Shown: positions 11,600 to 23,451 of the stretch, in pieces
How positions within the stretch are numbered: the stretch's first letter is position 1
Layout of the letters: each line of letters opens with the position of its first letter
Assembly (NCBI GenBank): GCA_007115705.1
Contig: QXEO01000336.1
Span: 59,500 to 123,499, forward strand
Reading direction: 5' to 3'
Source of the DNA: Dactylis glomerata
Taxonomy: Eukaryota > Streptophyta > Magnoliopsida > Poales > Poaceae
Length of the DNA stretch: 64,000 bases
Position numbers and translations under genes: made by a program
Notes under the pieces: generated by a model
Seen by the model: the letters and a program-made list of their open reading frames with translations, nothing else
Told to the model about the DNA's origin: nothing
The model's database searches: none

Positions 11600-12030
11600 G
11601 ACGGGTGACCTAACCCTAATTGCAACCTCCTACTCCCACATCTCCTCACCGCCCATCTTCTCACAGATCCAGCGCCGCCACCTACCTCCCCCATCTCTCT
11701 CTCCCATCGCCCTTCTTCCCACGGATCCAGCGCCGCCACCTCCTCCCATGGATCCAGCGCAGCCACCATGTTCTCCTCCCACCTCTCCTCACCGCCCCTC
11801 TCTCGCTATTCAAGCCCAGCAGTCCGGCCCCGTGCAGCCCCCATGCGTTACTGCTGCTGCTCTTCGCTGCCATCGACGCGGTGATCCACAAGCGAGTCGC
11901 CGAGCCACAGTCCTACCCAGCCGGCGACGTCAAGCCGCGCACCGTCAGCAAGCTCAGGTGCATCACTGCTCGCTCACTTCATCCCTCTCTCGATCCCGTG
12001 CTTGAGGTGTTTTAGGCTGAGATCGATTTG
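11600..12030 (+). other. GC-rich gene-like segment in the CACTA, origin unknown
   Basis: Composition changes abruptly from AT-rich repeats to GC-rich DNA. It includes a CTAACCCTAAT motif near 11610, several near-identical runs around GGATCCAGCGCCGCCACC, and a possible exon about 11866-11956 ending at an AG/GTGCATC donor-like site. A T-rich stretch ending GGTTGTTGATTGGCAG follows directly before the Rab-like exon. It looks like the 5' part of a captured gene. I do not recognise its protein. Confidence 0.4.
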
Positions 12031-12043
12031 GTTGTTGATTGGC

Positions 12044-12180
12044 AGGTGTACCATCAACGAGTTCAGCCTCGACTCGAGGCCACCATCGGGGTCGAGTTCT
12101 AGTCACGCACGCTCGTCATCGACCACAAGTCCCACAAGGCCCAGATCTGGGACACCGCCGGCCATTTGAGGCAAACCCTA
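12044..12180 (+). pseudogene. Captured Rab GTPase (RabA/Rab11-like) fragment
   Basis: Translation gives NEFSLDS, then after a one-base shift ATIGVEF, a stop, RTLVIDHKSHKAQIWDTAG. This is the effector-switch region and the WDTAG (G3) guanine-nucleotide motif of small GTPases of the RabA/Rab11 type, where the family reads close to NEFSLDSKATIGVEF and KAQIWDTAGQ. The fragment follows an acceptor-like GGCAG and stops being recognisable just after WDTAG. A frameshift (about 12080) and a TAG in place of Gln make it non-functional. It lies inside the CACTA, so it is transposon-carried host sequence. Confidence 0.8.
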
Positions 12181-14515
12181 TTACCGCCCCCCCCTCTTCT
12201 ATTCTGGCATACCTAGTCACCCAGATCTGCTACCAGCAGTTGCATTTGCGATTTCCCGATTTATCTTAGCTTATACCGTGCAAGTGTTCTGCTTTTACTA
12301 CACTTGCTTAGGCTGTTCGGCACATAATCTATACAAATTGTTTATTCTCCAGATGTAAATTCCTGTGAGTTCTGTTGCAAGCTATTCTACAGCAATGGAG
12401 TTTTCTTGCTGCTAGCTGTGTTGCTAAGGGAAATATGCTTACTGTCTTGCTAAAGAAAATTTGCTTAAGGTTTAAATCAGAATGTAAATACCATCACATG
12501 CCACATATCTTATTGTTCAATATCTGCATGAATAACCTGTTGAAATCGATTGTGTGTGCCACGTTTGAAAACGATGCTGAAATGGCAATTTTTTATTGAA
12601 GTAGATTAATTTGTAAGTTGTCAGTCACAATAATGTCTTTGTTGTGTGATGAATGATCTTCTGTAGTGTCAATTATTGAAGGAGCCAATTCCTTTGAAAT
12701 GAATTGGATCATTTATTTCTGCCTGATGTTTGTTTAAATCACTGATGTTGTAGCTATTTTCCTTTCCTTATGCAGTAGTAGCTTGCTGTCAATCATGTAC
12801 ACTATTTGTTTTTCACTATAGTATGTATTCACTGCAGTAGTAGTTATAATGTTTGTTTTTCACCAGAGTAACTTCCTGAACGGATGTTGATCCAGGCTAG
12901 CGGCGGCGGTCTTGTTGTCCTCTCATCCATGGAGTATCCATGGTGAGCGCACCATCTCCCACTGCCTGCACTCCTCCCTGATGAGGCTGCCTCCCGATCT
13001 TCTCCACCTCCCACCGCTAACTCTCCCTTCCTGCAGACGCCAGTGGGCCTGAGGGTGAAGCCTGCGCCTCTTCGCAACTGAGTCTTGTTCGGGCGGTCTG
13101 GTGGTGGTGAGTCGACCCACCAGCAAGCTGAAAGGTAAGGCTGTCTGATCCCTCGGAAGTTGTTGCATTTCTTTGTTGATTCAGCTAGTGTATGTCACTG
13201 TGAATGCCTAGAATCTGTGTTCATAGCCTGTTGTGGTTGTCTGGTGGTGATGTTCTTGCATTTGTGTGCATGGGCGTTTAGTAGTAATATAAACTTATTG
13301 TGTTTTGAGTGTGCAAGTTCTGATTTCAGTATTATTGGGATAATGGCAGATTGTTGTACTTTACATGTTTATTTAAACATACTATGCTTCTAGTGTTCAA
13401 TTTTTGATTTCAAAGTCATTTGCCATATCGACACTACTACAAACTTGTAACGATCTGCTGTATTTTTTGTCGCAAATCAACATGTTTACTCCTTTCTAAC
13501 AATGCAGTACTCTTTTTGAGAAATGCCCAGTGAGTGGATGAGAAGGGTCTGATCCTCACGAGTGCACCAGTCCATGCTTTGTTTATGTCATCAGCTACTC
13601 CTAATGAACTGTAGGAAACATAATTAACTCCACGGTTCACTTCTGTCTGGCAAGAGCTGAATCATCGATAGAAGTAGTACTAGTGTTATATTTTTACTAG
13701 CTTAATACTGCACTACTACATCTCTGCTGATCATTAGCTATTCTAGCTATGCTCTATTAGCTAGCAGTTTAGCACTGTCTGCAGACAATATGAGCAGTTT
13801 CTGTTATCATCTACAGAGTACTGTTAATGAGTTCATACTGATATATTTTTCTCTAAAGACTTAACAAATTTACAACCCTGGTTTTCGATGAAACCAGCAC
13901 TATTTTTAAAATAATGTGATGAATGCTAACGTTAACTTTTGAATTTTATTGTAAGCATGTCTTCTTGAGAATCTTGTATGTTGGATAGCAGCCCATGTTG
14001 GTTGTCATTATTGGCTGATCGTTAGCACATTTTGTAGAACCTCGGATTAGAGATTTATACATTGCAAACTGAACATCTGCAATTTCTTGCTCCATGCTCT
14101 TGTATGATGGATTGTATTTATATGATGTTTGATCAATTTGATTTTTCTCCAATGCTACTTCTTTTAGTTGTGCCATGCTTGTATGATGGATTTTATTTAT
14201 ATGATGTTTGATCAATTTGATTTTTCTCCAATGCTACTTACTTCTTTTAGTTGTGTCACACTTGTCTATTCTTTCTGTCCTATTATCCTGCAGATGCAGG
14301 TTTTTGTTCGTCGCCACACTGCGGAAGCTGCAGGCCGACGAGCTCACCACTGTTCGCCTTTTCATGGACAATTCCTTTGAGTCTCGCTGTGAGGTCCGAC
14401 CGACTCCCCTCTCCCATTCCAAGTTGTTCCTGAGTCGGTCATATATTCTGATATCCTTGTTCATCATTGCCTTTGCTGTGCTGTGGTTTACTTATGGATT
14501 ATGGCTTGTGCTTGC
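12181..14515 (+). other. Intron-like DNA between captured fragments
   Basis: T-rich, low-GC sequence typical of plant introns, with a GC-rich island at 12890-13130 that may be another exon. A 60-70 bp near-perfect direct duplication around TTGTATGATGGATT lies at about 14098-14230. No recognisable protein was found. Confidence 0.35.
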
Positions 14516-14640
14516 AGCTACCGATCTCTTCATGTGGAGGAACAAGAAGACCTCTGGCGGGGTGCTTGCGGATGCCACCTCCACCTTGCTTACTACTTGA
14601 GGTTCTGGAGTACCACCCTCTTCTGCCACTACAATGGCCT
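14516..14640 (+). pseudogene. Captured reticulon (RTNLB-type) gene fragment
   Basis: The + strand reads DLFMWRNKKTSGGVLADAT and then, after a small deletion and frame change, EVLEYHPLLPL. This is the start of the reticulon homology domain in plant reticulon-like proteins, whose family pattern is close to D-LWR-KK-S--VL---T followed by FEVLEYH. Reticulons shape tubular endoplasmic reticulum. The stop at about 14598 and the missing residues between the two blocks show it is broken. Same strand as the Rab fragment, about 2.3 kb downstream. Confidence 0.75.
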
Positions 14641-15259
14641 GTAGCTTGTAGTAGGTGAGAAGATGATTACAGCTTTTCTTTAGTTTTAGTTAGCTTGAAC
14701 AAGTTTGGCATGGAAAAGTGTAGAACTGCTTGAGTATATTGAATTCTATTTGAGTTTCTGATCCATACCAACAAGATATGCTTACTGGATTATGAAATTA
14801 CAAAAAAGAGTGTAGACAAAGTTGACTTGTATATTCTGTTGCAAACTTCATCTGCTTTGATCTTCAGAAATATTGCACTCATACAATCTAATTTCTACAG
14901 TTACTGAAATTATATGCAATGCTTGTGATTTTTGTGTTTGTTCAAGATAAACATCATGGCTCACTTTTATTTTCTTGTCACCAGATAATAGGGGTTCCTC
15001 TCTCAAAGGAGTTCCAGGCTGAAGTTCAAAGAATCCCAATGCCCCAGCACATTGGATGTATATTCAAAGCTGGATTTTAGCTCTAGATTTTACAGCTATT
15101 ACCAGTACTTTGAATGAAAAGAATTCTGTAATGATTGTAATAGAAATTGTATTTATGTTATTTGAAATCTGAAACCTGAAACCTGGTGCGGATGTGAGAA
15201 GAATTCTGTAATGATTTTACAGCTATCAATCATTGAAAACTGAAACCTGGTGTGGATAT

Positions 15260-15877
15260 GTCAGAAATTGAAATCTGACAAGTGGACGTTGCAGAAACTT
15301 ACAACTGACATGTGGGGCCATTGAAAACTTTTAACTGACGTGTGGGACCAATTGGTAACAAAAGCTGACCGCTAGGGTCCATATAACATGTGGGACCTGC
15401 TATAAATTAAAATGAAAAAACAAAACTGGGCCAAAGAAAACGCCATGTTCTAAATGTATATGGGCTAAAGTTTTGGGTTTGGCCCACTAAATAAATGGAT
15501 TGTAAAAGCAAAAGCTTAGAGAAGAAAAAGGCTAAAATTACTGGGCTCGGCCCATGTAGACAGCGAAACTGGATTGGGCTGAATTTGAATTACGACCATT
15601 CAGTTTGGTCACCATATTGCCACGTAGGATTGGCCACGTAGGATCCGACGTGGCCTGGTCAAATTGCTAGTGACCATTTTTTTGGTCATAATGCTTATGA
15701 CCATCTATTTTGGTCATAATCGCTTATGACCAATTAGAAAAATTGGTCATCGTAGGCGGTCGGTGACGCTCAACTGCCGACCAAGTATTTTTGGTCAGAA
15801 GAGGGTCATAAGTTGAACAATAGTGACCATCTAGTGACCAAAATGAAGGGTCACTAGTCAACAGATTTCTTGTAGTG
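15260..15877 (-). repeat. CACTA right subterminal and terminal repeats
   Basis: GACATGTGGG-type motifs (15277-15395) are followed by a cluster of TGGTCATAA/TTATGACCA copies (15590-15830) and the terminal repeat 15849-15877, the inverse of 8019-8047 with one mismatch. Mirrors the organisation of the left end. Confidence 0.8.
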
Positions 15878-15880
15878 TAT

Positions 15881-17617
15881 GGGTTTGCTTGGAGTACATC
15901 TGGCAACCATGGCAGAGCTCCACAATGCGGTCTGCATCTGCCTTGGCTGTTGGCCAGTAGAATCCATGGCGGAATGCTTTAGCTACTAGGGATCTGGCGG
16001 TGGCGTGATGCCCACATTCGCCTTCATGGATCTCTCTTAGTATTTCGATTCCATCCACTTGGGATATGCACTTCATGAAAACTCCCGAGGTGCTTCGTTT
16101 GTAGAGTTGGCCATCTATGATGGTGTACGCTTTGGCTCTACGCTCGATTTGTCTTTTTTGGACTTCGTCTTCGGGAAGCTTCTTGTTCATCAGAAATTCC
16201 AGGTAGGGCTCTGCCCATGGCGGATTGCTGGGCAAAACCGCCATGACGGGGGAGCTTGCTAGTTCTGGATTTTCTGGATCTACCATCTTTACCGATGGTA
16301 CCCGCAGATGCTCGAGGAATACTCCTGGCGGAACTGCCTTACGGCTAGATCCTAGTTTGGACAAGGTATCAGCCGCCATGTTATCTTCTCGTCGTACGTG
16401 TTTTATGTCATAGCCGAGGAAACATTTGGCCATCTCATCCACTTCGTCTCTATATGCCGACATAACTTCATTCTGAGCTTTGTATGTGCCAGCCACCTGC
16501 TGAGCTACAAGGTCAGAGTCTCCACAGCACATGATGTGTTGTATACCGATCTCCTTTGCGACACGTAGTCCGTGCAGTAGAGCTTCATATTCCGCGATGT
16601 TGTTGGTGGTGGGGAAGTGGATCTGGAGAACATAGCTTAGCTCATCTCCCTTGGGAGATTTGAGTGTCACTCCAGCCCCCGAGCCGTGTAGCAACTTTGA
16701 GCCATCAAAGTGCATCACCCAATGCTCTGGTTCTGGGACGGGCGTAGTTTCCTGTGCTTCCTTCCAATCCGCCATAAATTCCGCCAAAGCCTGAGACTTG
16801 ATGGCGGTGCGAGGCTTATAGTCGATGTCAAAAGAGGCCAATTCAATGCCCCACTTCGCAACTCGTCATGTTGCGTCGCTGTTGTTGATAATGTCCTTCA
16901 GTGGGGCTTTGCTCACCACTGTGATCTTATGGTCATAGAAGTAGTGCCTCAACTTACGAGAAGCTAGGAAAACTCCGTATGCCAATTTTTGGTAGTGAGG
17001 GTAGCGCTGCTTGGATTCCGTCAGGACCTCGCTGACATAGTAGACTGGTCGCTGTACGCCATACTCCTGCGCTTCTTCCTTACGCTCTACCACCATGACG
17101 ATGCTGACTACCCTGTTAGTTGCCGCCATGTATAGTAACATGGGTTCCTGGTCTTCGGGAGCCGCTAGGACTGGTGCAGTGGATAACACTCTCTTCAGAT
17201 CCTTAAGTGCAGCGTCTGCCTCGTCGGTCTAGACGAATTCGTCTGATTTCTTCATCAGCTTGTAGAGTGGCAAAGCCTTCTCGCCAAGACGACTGATGAA
17301 TCTGCTCACTGCTGCCACGCAGCCTATGAGTCGCTGTACATCTTTTAGATCTATGGGCCGGGAGATGTCGAGGATTGCCTTGATCTTCTCCGGGTTAACC
17401 TCAATTCCGCGGTGGGAGACGATGAATCCTAGGAGTTGTCCAGCTGGGACCCCGAAGTCGCACTTCGTTGGGTTAAGCATCATGTTGTACTTCCTGAGAT
17501 TGTCAAAGGTCTCTTGCAAATCTGCTATAAGGCCATCTTGCTTCTTAGACATAACCGCTATGTCGTCCACGTATGCGTGGATATTTCGTCCGATTTGATC
17601 CGCCAGGCATTTTTGCA
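15881..17617 (-). pseudogene. T1 pol, RT C-terminus, RNase H, second RNase H and integrase zinc domain
   Basis: Read on the minus strand from 17617 downward. The RT palm motif YVDDI is near 17570, followed by the RT thumb, the RT-linked RNase H (17190-16870), a second RNase H (about 16730-16330; MHFDGSK, NNIAEYEALLHGL, CCGDSDLV and REDNMAADTLSKL give its acidic residues), and the integrase HHCC zinc domain (HHATARSLV...CHGCQMY, near 15930). Two in-frame nonsense codons, at 17229-17231 and 16866-16868, are the only breaks in this part. The second RNase H is a hallmark of the Tat lineage. Sequence upstream of RT motif YVDD is missing because of the 17617/17618 deletion. Confidence 0.88.
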
Positions 17618-20600
17618 TTCATCTATGTACTTTGGCATAACCATATTGGCACCTTGATCTTTCTACATAGACATCGAGACCCAATATTTTGGTTTTGCCT
17701 AAGTCTTTCATTGAAATCTAATTTTAATGAAATTCTTAACCTATGTCAATAAAAGATACATCATTTCCAATTAACATTATGTCTTCTACATAATGTACTA
17801 GAAATATGTCTCAGCGCTCCCACTTAATTTCTTGCAAATGCAAGCATATTCATCGTATCTGATGAAATTAAACCTTTTAATTATTTCATCACGGTGAACA
17901 TTCCAACTCCGCGATGCTTACTTCAACCATTGAAGTTTGCATGCCTTTTAGCATTCTTTGAATTTACAAAACCCATTGGACCATGTCATGTACATGTCCT
18001 AGGTAACCATTTTAACAGAAGAATGTTGTCTTGTTTGTTCAACTAATACATACCAAAATTGGCATATGTAGTGGTTGCTACAGTAATCCGTCCAGACAAA
18101 ATATTGCTATGAAAGATCAAATCTTGTCATAGTCAACTTATTGAACATAATTATAAACTCTTTTGACGATATGTCGACTATTTCGCAGATGTAAAACATC
18201 CATGTTTGTTTATAGATCCAAATACATTCATTAGGATTCATGCCTTTTGAGGGTCTTCCAAGTTCAGAAACTTGGTTTGTCGTGTATGGAACTATCACAG
18301 AACTTTATGGCTTCTAGCCATTTGACGGAGTCAGGGCCCATCATCGCTTCTTTGCATGTAGTCGGTTCATCATTGTCAAACAATAATGACCTGTTCTCAA
18401 ATCTAACTATTTGATTGTTACCCGACTCACGCGGTTCAATAGGAACTTAGATATCTGTGACCACAACTTTTGAGGTACTGTATCCATGCGCATTGTGGCC
18501 GCCTCCGGGACACTTCCCGGCGCTGCGCTACTCAGCACATATAGCTTAGGTTGAACAACCTAATCAAAGTTCTATTGTCCTCCCACTTGACTTTTTGCGA
18601 AAAATTCCTTATTAAGAAACTTGACGTTTTCAGCGACAAACACTTTTGTCTTAGGTGTTCTAGAGGAATACCCAACAGTTACTTTGGGATAACCTACAAA
18701 GACGCATGTATCCGACTTTGGTTGTAAACATTTTACATATGCCTAGCATACCAAAATTTTAGAAAAGACAACTTGGGTTTTATCCCATGCCATAACTCAT
18801 ATGGTGTCATTTCAACGGATCATGATGGCGCTCTTTTCAGTGTAAAAGCGGTAGTCTCTAAAGCTTTATCCTTAAAATATAATGGCAGTTTTATAGACGA
18901 CACCTTTGATCCAACGATGTCAAACAAAGTTTGATTTCATCTCTCGAACACTCCATACTCCTATGGTGTTTCGGGAAATACAAGTCTATGGAACGATTCC
19001 TCAACTTTTAGGTGTTTGCTAAACTTGTAACTTAAATATATTCCTTTATAATCAAATCATAAATTCTTTATTCCCTTGTTACAATGATTTTCAACTTCAT
19101 CTAGAAATACTTTGAATATTTTTCAAATATTTCATGCTTCTTCCTTATCAAGTAAATATACACATATATCTACTCAAATCATTGGTTAAAGTAAATAAAG
19201 TTCAAGAATTCACCCCACACGGCTACACATAATGGACTATATACATCAACATGTACAATATCCAATAAGTTAGTCGTCTGTTCTTCTTTGGCCTACAAAC
19301 GGAGTTTTAATCATCTCTAGGAAATTTTCACAAGTGTCAATTAATTCAAAATCAAAAGGACTCCAAAATTCCATCAACATGGAGTTTCTTCATGTTTACT
19401 TTCCAATATGATTTAAACGGTGGTGTCACTCATAAGTGATCTTCTAATCATTTGTCTTGCGACATTTTTAGCATTAGTGTTATGGATGTGATTTCTCCAA
19501 CAAGATAAGCGTTCATTCATCTTTTATGAATGCGGTAATAATTTGAACAACCATTGTTCTCATAATACCATAACAAAATAACAATTATTAAAAAAAATCT
19601 TGAAGGCTAGGTTTAATTCTAACGAAACACAATAACACTTTATTTGTTTTCGATGAGAATCATCCCATATTCATTTGCTAGTTAGTTAGGCCACTGTAGT
19701 TCTTGTATTGCGTTGTTCTGTATGACAGTTCATACCAACCAATTTAGTATCAAATACCCAAGAACCACATTGTTTTAACAAGCAACGAATACACCCATAA
19801 CATATATATTTTCTATATACCTGAGCTGGACATTTCCAGTCTTTTCTTTTTCGCCAAAATAATTTTTGGATTCTCTTTCAGCAATTCCTTTCTTTTAAGA
19901 AGAATCTATCACCATCAATAGTGGCGCCATACACATGGCACATAGTTCAAGACGTGATTAGTCAAACACTAATACCCTTGGACTCGCACTTTGAAGTAGA
20001 TCACCATTATCAAATATTTGGCGTTCTTCCAAATTCCATTCTTTAGTAATCTTTTAGTGTAGTAAACATTTTACCTACAACTTCTATTCATCCTATCATG
20101 ACAACTTTCATGATCAAGCTACTATAGCTCATGAGGACGAATTGTGAGTATAATGTTAGTTCCCAAAACCTTTTTAGGAGATCTGGACGCCTAGCGTCTC
20201 CAATCTTTTCAAATTCTCATACAATTTGATAACATGTGTCTTACTAAATTATACTCTATCACTTTGCAACCAAACATTGTTTCAGATATCACAATATCTT
20301 CCACATATGATAGTTTATGAAACAATTCTTTCAACTCCTAGATAACCTTGATACTAAAAACAACTTTTGAATATCAAGGATCATGGAGGCAAATGTGATA
20401 CTTAGATACTAACACTGTAATTGTTACTCTTGATTTAATACTACTTATGAAATTTTATCGAGTAACCAAGGTTTGCTAAAAGTTAGCAATAGGACTTTAA
20501 ACTTTAGATTGACATTCAAACAATACGATACCAGTTCGTAAAGTTAACATCCAGAATTCTATAGTTCTATTATCTCAATTATAGCTAATCGCAAGGTAAT

Positions 20601-21778
20601 AAACGGATGTCAATGCCTACAACAAACTATGCAAATTCACTTTGAATTAGTTCATGATAAATTGAGTTCTATAATTCAAAATTACTAAGTGAACTCCCAC
20701 TTAAAAACAACATCCCTCTTAGTTTTCTTAAGTGATTACACGAACCAAATTCACTATACCGCAACCGATCATCACGTGCAACGGCATAGTTTCAAAGGCG
20801 AACATCACCATGTTCATCATATCAACCATATGACTCATGCTTAACCTTTCGGTTCGTGTTCGAGGCCATGTCTATACATGCTAGGCTCGCCAAGTAGAAC
20901 CATAGCACTTGCGTGTGTAAAACTGTCTTACACCCGTCGTATGTGAACGTAGAGTCTGTCACACCCGATCATCACGTGGTGTCTCAAAACGACGAACTTT
21001 CTTGACGGTGCATGCTATGGAAGAACACATTTTTATCTTGATATTTATATGAGAGGGATCATCTTATAATGCTACCGCGCGATCAAATCTAAGCAAAATA
21101 AGATGCATAAAAGGATAAACATCACATGCATATATAATGTGATATGATATGGTCCTTCACGTATTCGATCTCCATCTTGTGCGTCATGGCATGATCTCCA
21201 TCATTCCACCGGCGTAGCACCAAGGTCCATGGCGCGCCACCTTGGTTGTCTTCCTCCATTACAATATATCACTTGAATATATATATTCGGTACGCATGCC
21301 ATTTAAATGTAAAGACAACCATATGGCTCCTGCCGGTTGTTTATAACTTACAAAAAGGATCATTGCATACAATTTGTAACATAAACAATTTAACCATATC
21401 ACATCACATGCCTTGCAAAAACAAGTTAGACGCTTCTAATTTGTCTTGTATATTTTACGTGGTTTGGGGCTTTCTAGGAAGAACCGTTCTTACCTGCGAA
21501 CATGTGACCACAACGGTGATAAAAATATTATTAACAACTCTTTGTAAAATAGATCATAACTATAGTGGGAGAAACGTGCACCCGCAAAGCCACATATGTC
21601 GAAGCATGTCAAGTGTGGGACAAGTCTCGTGAACGCGGTCACGTAAGGTTAGTCTCGGGCAAGTTCAATCCCACTATGCCACTATGATCCAAAATACAAA
21701 ATAAATTGCAATAACATGATCATCAACGCCCACATCCACATGTGTTCTAACCCTGCATACCAACTACGCATAGAGATG
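17618..21778 (-). pseudogene. C1 internal region, decayed copia pol and gag
   Basis: No long frame survives, but minus-strand copia pieces can still be followed. RT-like DNA lies near 17620-18000, integrase-like DNA near 18690-19020, and a lysine-rich zinc-knuckle-like stretch near 19840-19900. The leader (about 20760-21300) aligns closely, in reverse complement, with the BARE leader at about 51590-51980. Composition is AT-rich, consistent with long decay of methylated C. The 3' end of pol is lost at the left edge. Confidence 0.65.
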
Positions 21779-21790
21779 GCTCTGATACCA
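21779..21790 (-). other. C1 primer-binding site
   Basis: On the minus strand this reads TGGTATCAGAGC, complementary to the 3' end of initiator-methionine tRNA, one base after the LTR end. It is the same site used by the BARE element (50964-50975). Confidence 0.85.
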
Positions 21791-21791
21791 C

Positions 21792-23446
21792 TGATGGGTT
21801 CGCAGCATAGAAAACAAAAATTTCCTACGCAAGAACACATAAACTAGCCAAGAGCATCTACGAGATGGTAGCAACGGAGACTAACCCTCGAAGACCGGTA
21901 GCGGGGATTACGTTGCCGCACAAACGTTGCCGATGGAGAGTCGAGGAAGATGCACGTAGTCGACGTAGTCATTCACTTGACGTAGTCAACGTAGTGGTTC
22001 ACTTGACGATCACAAGATCGTGTACACAGCGCCACAACCAGCAGCGCCCCCGTGCTCGGTCACACGTACAGCTCGTCGTCGACTCCTCCACGCCCTCGGT
22101 CCAGCGGGGCAGCGGAAGAAGGGATCCGCCGGACACTCCAACACACACTTCTCCAAGTGTGTGAACCTCGAACTAACAATCCGGCAGAGCTTCGCTAAGC
22201 TAAGACGGATTTGGGGCAGCAACTTTGCGGGAGCGCGGAAGCATCAAGTAGCGTGTGAAGAGGGAGAAGAGGGCTCCTTTTATAGGAGAGGAGGTGGCAG
22301 CCCCCTCTTCATGGTGGTAACTCCCACTTCATGGTGGTAACCCCCTCTTCATGGTGGTAACCCCCTCTTCATTGTGGTAACCCCTATTTTAATTTTGCAT
22401 GACATTCATGCTAATTAAAATTCACACTTATTGATTTAATAAAACATTTTTATTTCTTTAATATTTGTTAATTCATTCAATTAACAAATACACCCTTGAG
22501 TTATTTCGATATCATAAAACAGTTTCGGTGCTTTTCTGAAACAACCCTCATGCTGTCCTGTAATTCGATTGGAGTATCATATCCACTCAAAAACGATGGC
22601 GAACCTTAAGTGTGTCACCCTACGGTTCGTGAATAACGTGGACATGATCGAGACTTCTCTCCGATCAATAATCATCAGCGGGATCTGGAAATCTATGATG
22701 ACTCCCACTTACTCAACGATGAACTAGTGATCGTGTGAACCAATAATGAACATAGTTAATTCCTTTTGTCTCGTGATATTTGGTATCCGAGATTCGATCA
22801 TTTGGTATCAACCATAGCTAGTTCGATCTCGTTCCCGATAAGTCTCTTTACTCGTTCCGTGATAATGTATTCCTGTGACCCAGTCACATGCTTGCAAGCG
22901 ATTCTAATGCAATATCACCGAGAAGGGCCCAGAGAATATCTTCCCGTCATCGGGTCGGACAATTCCACTCTTGATCCATGAGCCTCAACTAAAACTTTCA
23001 GAATACCCAAATCAACCTTTATAATCACCCTATGACGGTGTGACGTTTGATATCATCAAAGCATTCTTCCGGTATCAGTGATTAACATGATCTCATGGTC
23101 TGAGAATTAGAACTATTTCGAATGAGTTTGATATAGCAATGAACTTGATGACTTGATCGTATTGCTATTCTTACTATGGGTGTGAGTGTTCATCACATCA
23201 TTCTTCTAATGATATGACCCCGTTATTAACAACATCCAATGTTCATGATCAGGAAACCTTGATCATCGGTTAATCAACGAGCTAGTATAAAAGAGAGGCT
23301 TTACTAGGAACCTTTTGAGTTTATTAATCACACAAGTATTAATGTTTCTGATTAATACAATTCTAGCATGAGAAATAAACATTTATCATAAACATGAAAT
23401 ATGATAATAACCACTTTATTATTGCCTCTCGGGCATATTCCCTTCA
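21792..23446 (-). repeat. C1 5' LTR, complete
   Basis: A 1655-bp LTR, TGATGGGTT at 21792 to CCCTTCA at 23446. In element orientation it starts TGAAGGGAATATGCCC and runs on with GAGAGGCAATAATAAA, recalling the BARE LTR start at 49233. It includes the TTCATGGTGGTAAC minisatellite at 22303-22385. Confidence 0.88.
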
Positions 23447-23451
23447 ATGAT

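Larger units (their letters stand above)
8019..15877. mobile_element. CACTA (En/Spm-type) DNA transposon, non-autonomous, with captured gene fragments
   Basis: Ends are CACTACAAGAAAT (8019) and its inverse ending at 15877, with terminal repeats of about 29 bp differing at one position, flanked by the 3-bp duplication TAT (8016-8018 and 15878-15880). This is the standard CACTA signature. Subterminal DNA on both sides is dense in TGGTCATAA/TTATGACCA motifs, as expected for transposase-binding arrays. The interior holds a minisatellite, a long tandem repeat, and fragments of a Rab GTPase gene and a reticulon gene. No TNP1- or TNP2-like transposase frame was seen in 7.86 kb, so mobility must have depended on a partner element. 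Confidence 0.92.
1928..17617 (-). mobile_element. Tat-lineage Ty3/gypsy element T1, 5' end missing, CACTA nested in integrase
   Basis: Minus-strand gypsy element. On the + strand its order is: 3' LTR 1928-2529, polypurine tract, an antisense multi-exon gene 3034-6423, then pol read on the minus strand (7072-8018 and 15881-17617). The lineage call rests on three visible traits: a second RNase H domain after the RT-linked one, an additional antisense gene between pol and the 3' LTR, and a domain resembling Pfam Transposase_28 ('putative gypsy type transposon') in that gene. The 5' LTR, gag, protease and the start of RT are absent, because the sequence switches to C1 at 17618. The word ATGGCGG/CCGCCAT occurs 36 times in the T1 DNA. 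Confidence 0.85.
1352..23446 (-). mobile_element. Copia element C1 (BARE/Angela-related), decayed, with nested T1 and CACTA
   Basis: Minus-strand Ty1/copia element inserted in the A0 LTR. Both outer ends are canonical: TGATGGGTTCGC at 1352 and CCCTTCA ending at 23446, flanked by a 5-bp duplication ATGAT (1347-1351 and 23447-23451). The right (5') LTR is complete, 21792-23446. The left (3') LTR survives only as 1352-1927 before T1 begins. The primer-binding site next to the right LTR fits initiator-methionine tRNA. The terminal sequence and leader resemble the BARE element at 49233-57929, but the coding region is degenerate. The rest of the left LTR and the 3' part of pol are missing through the deletion at 17617/17618. 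Confidence 0.85.
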
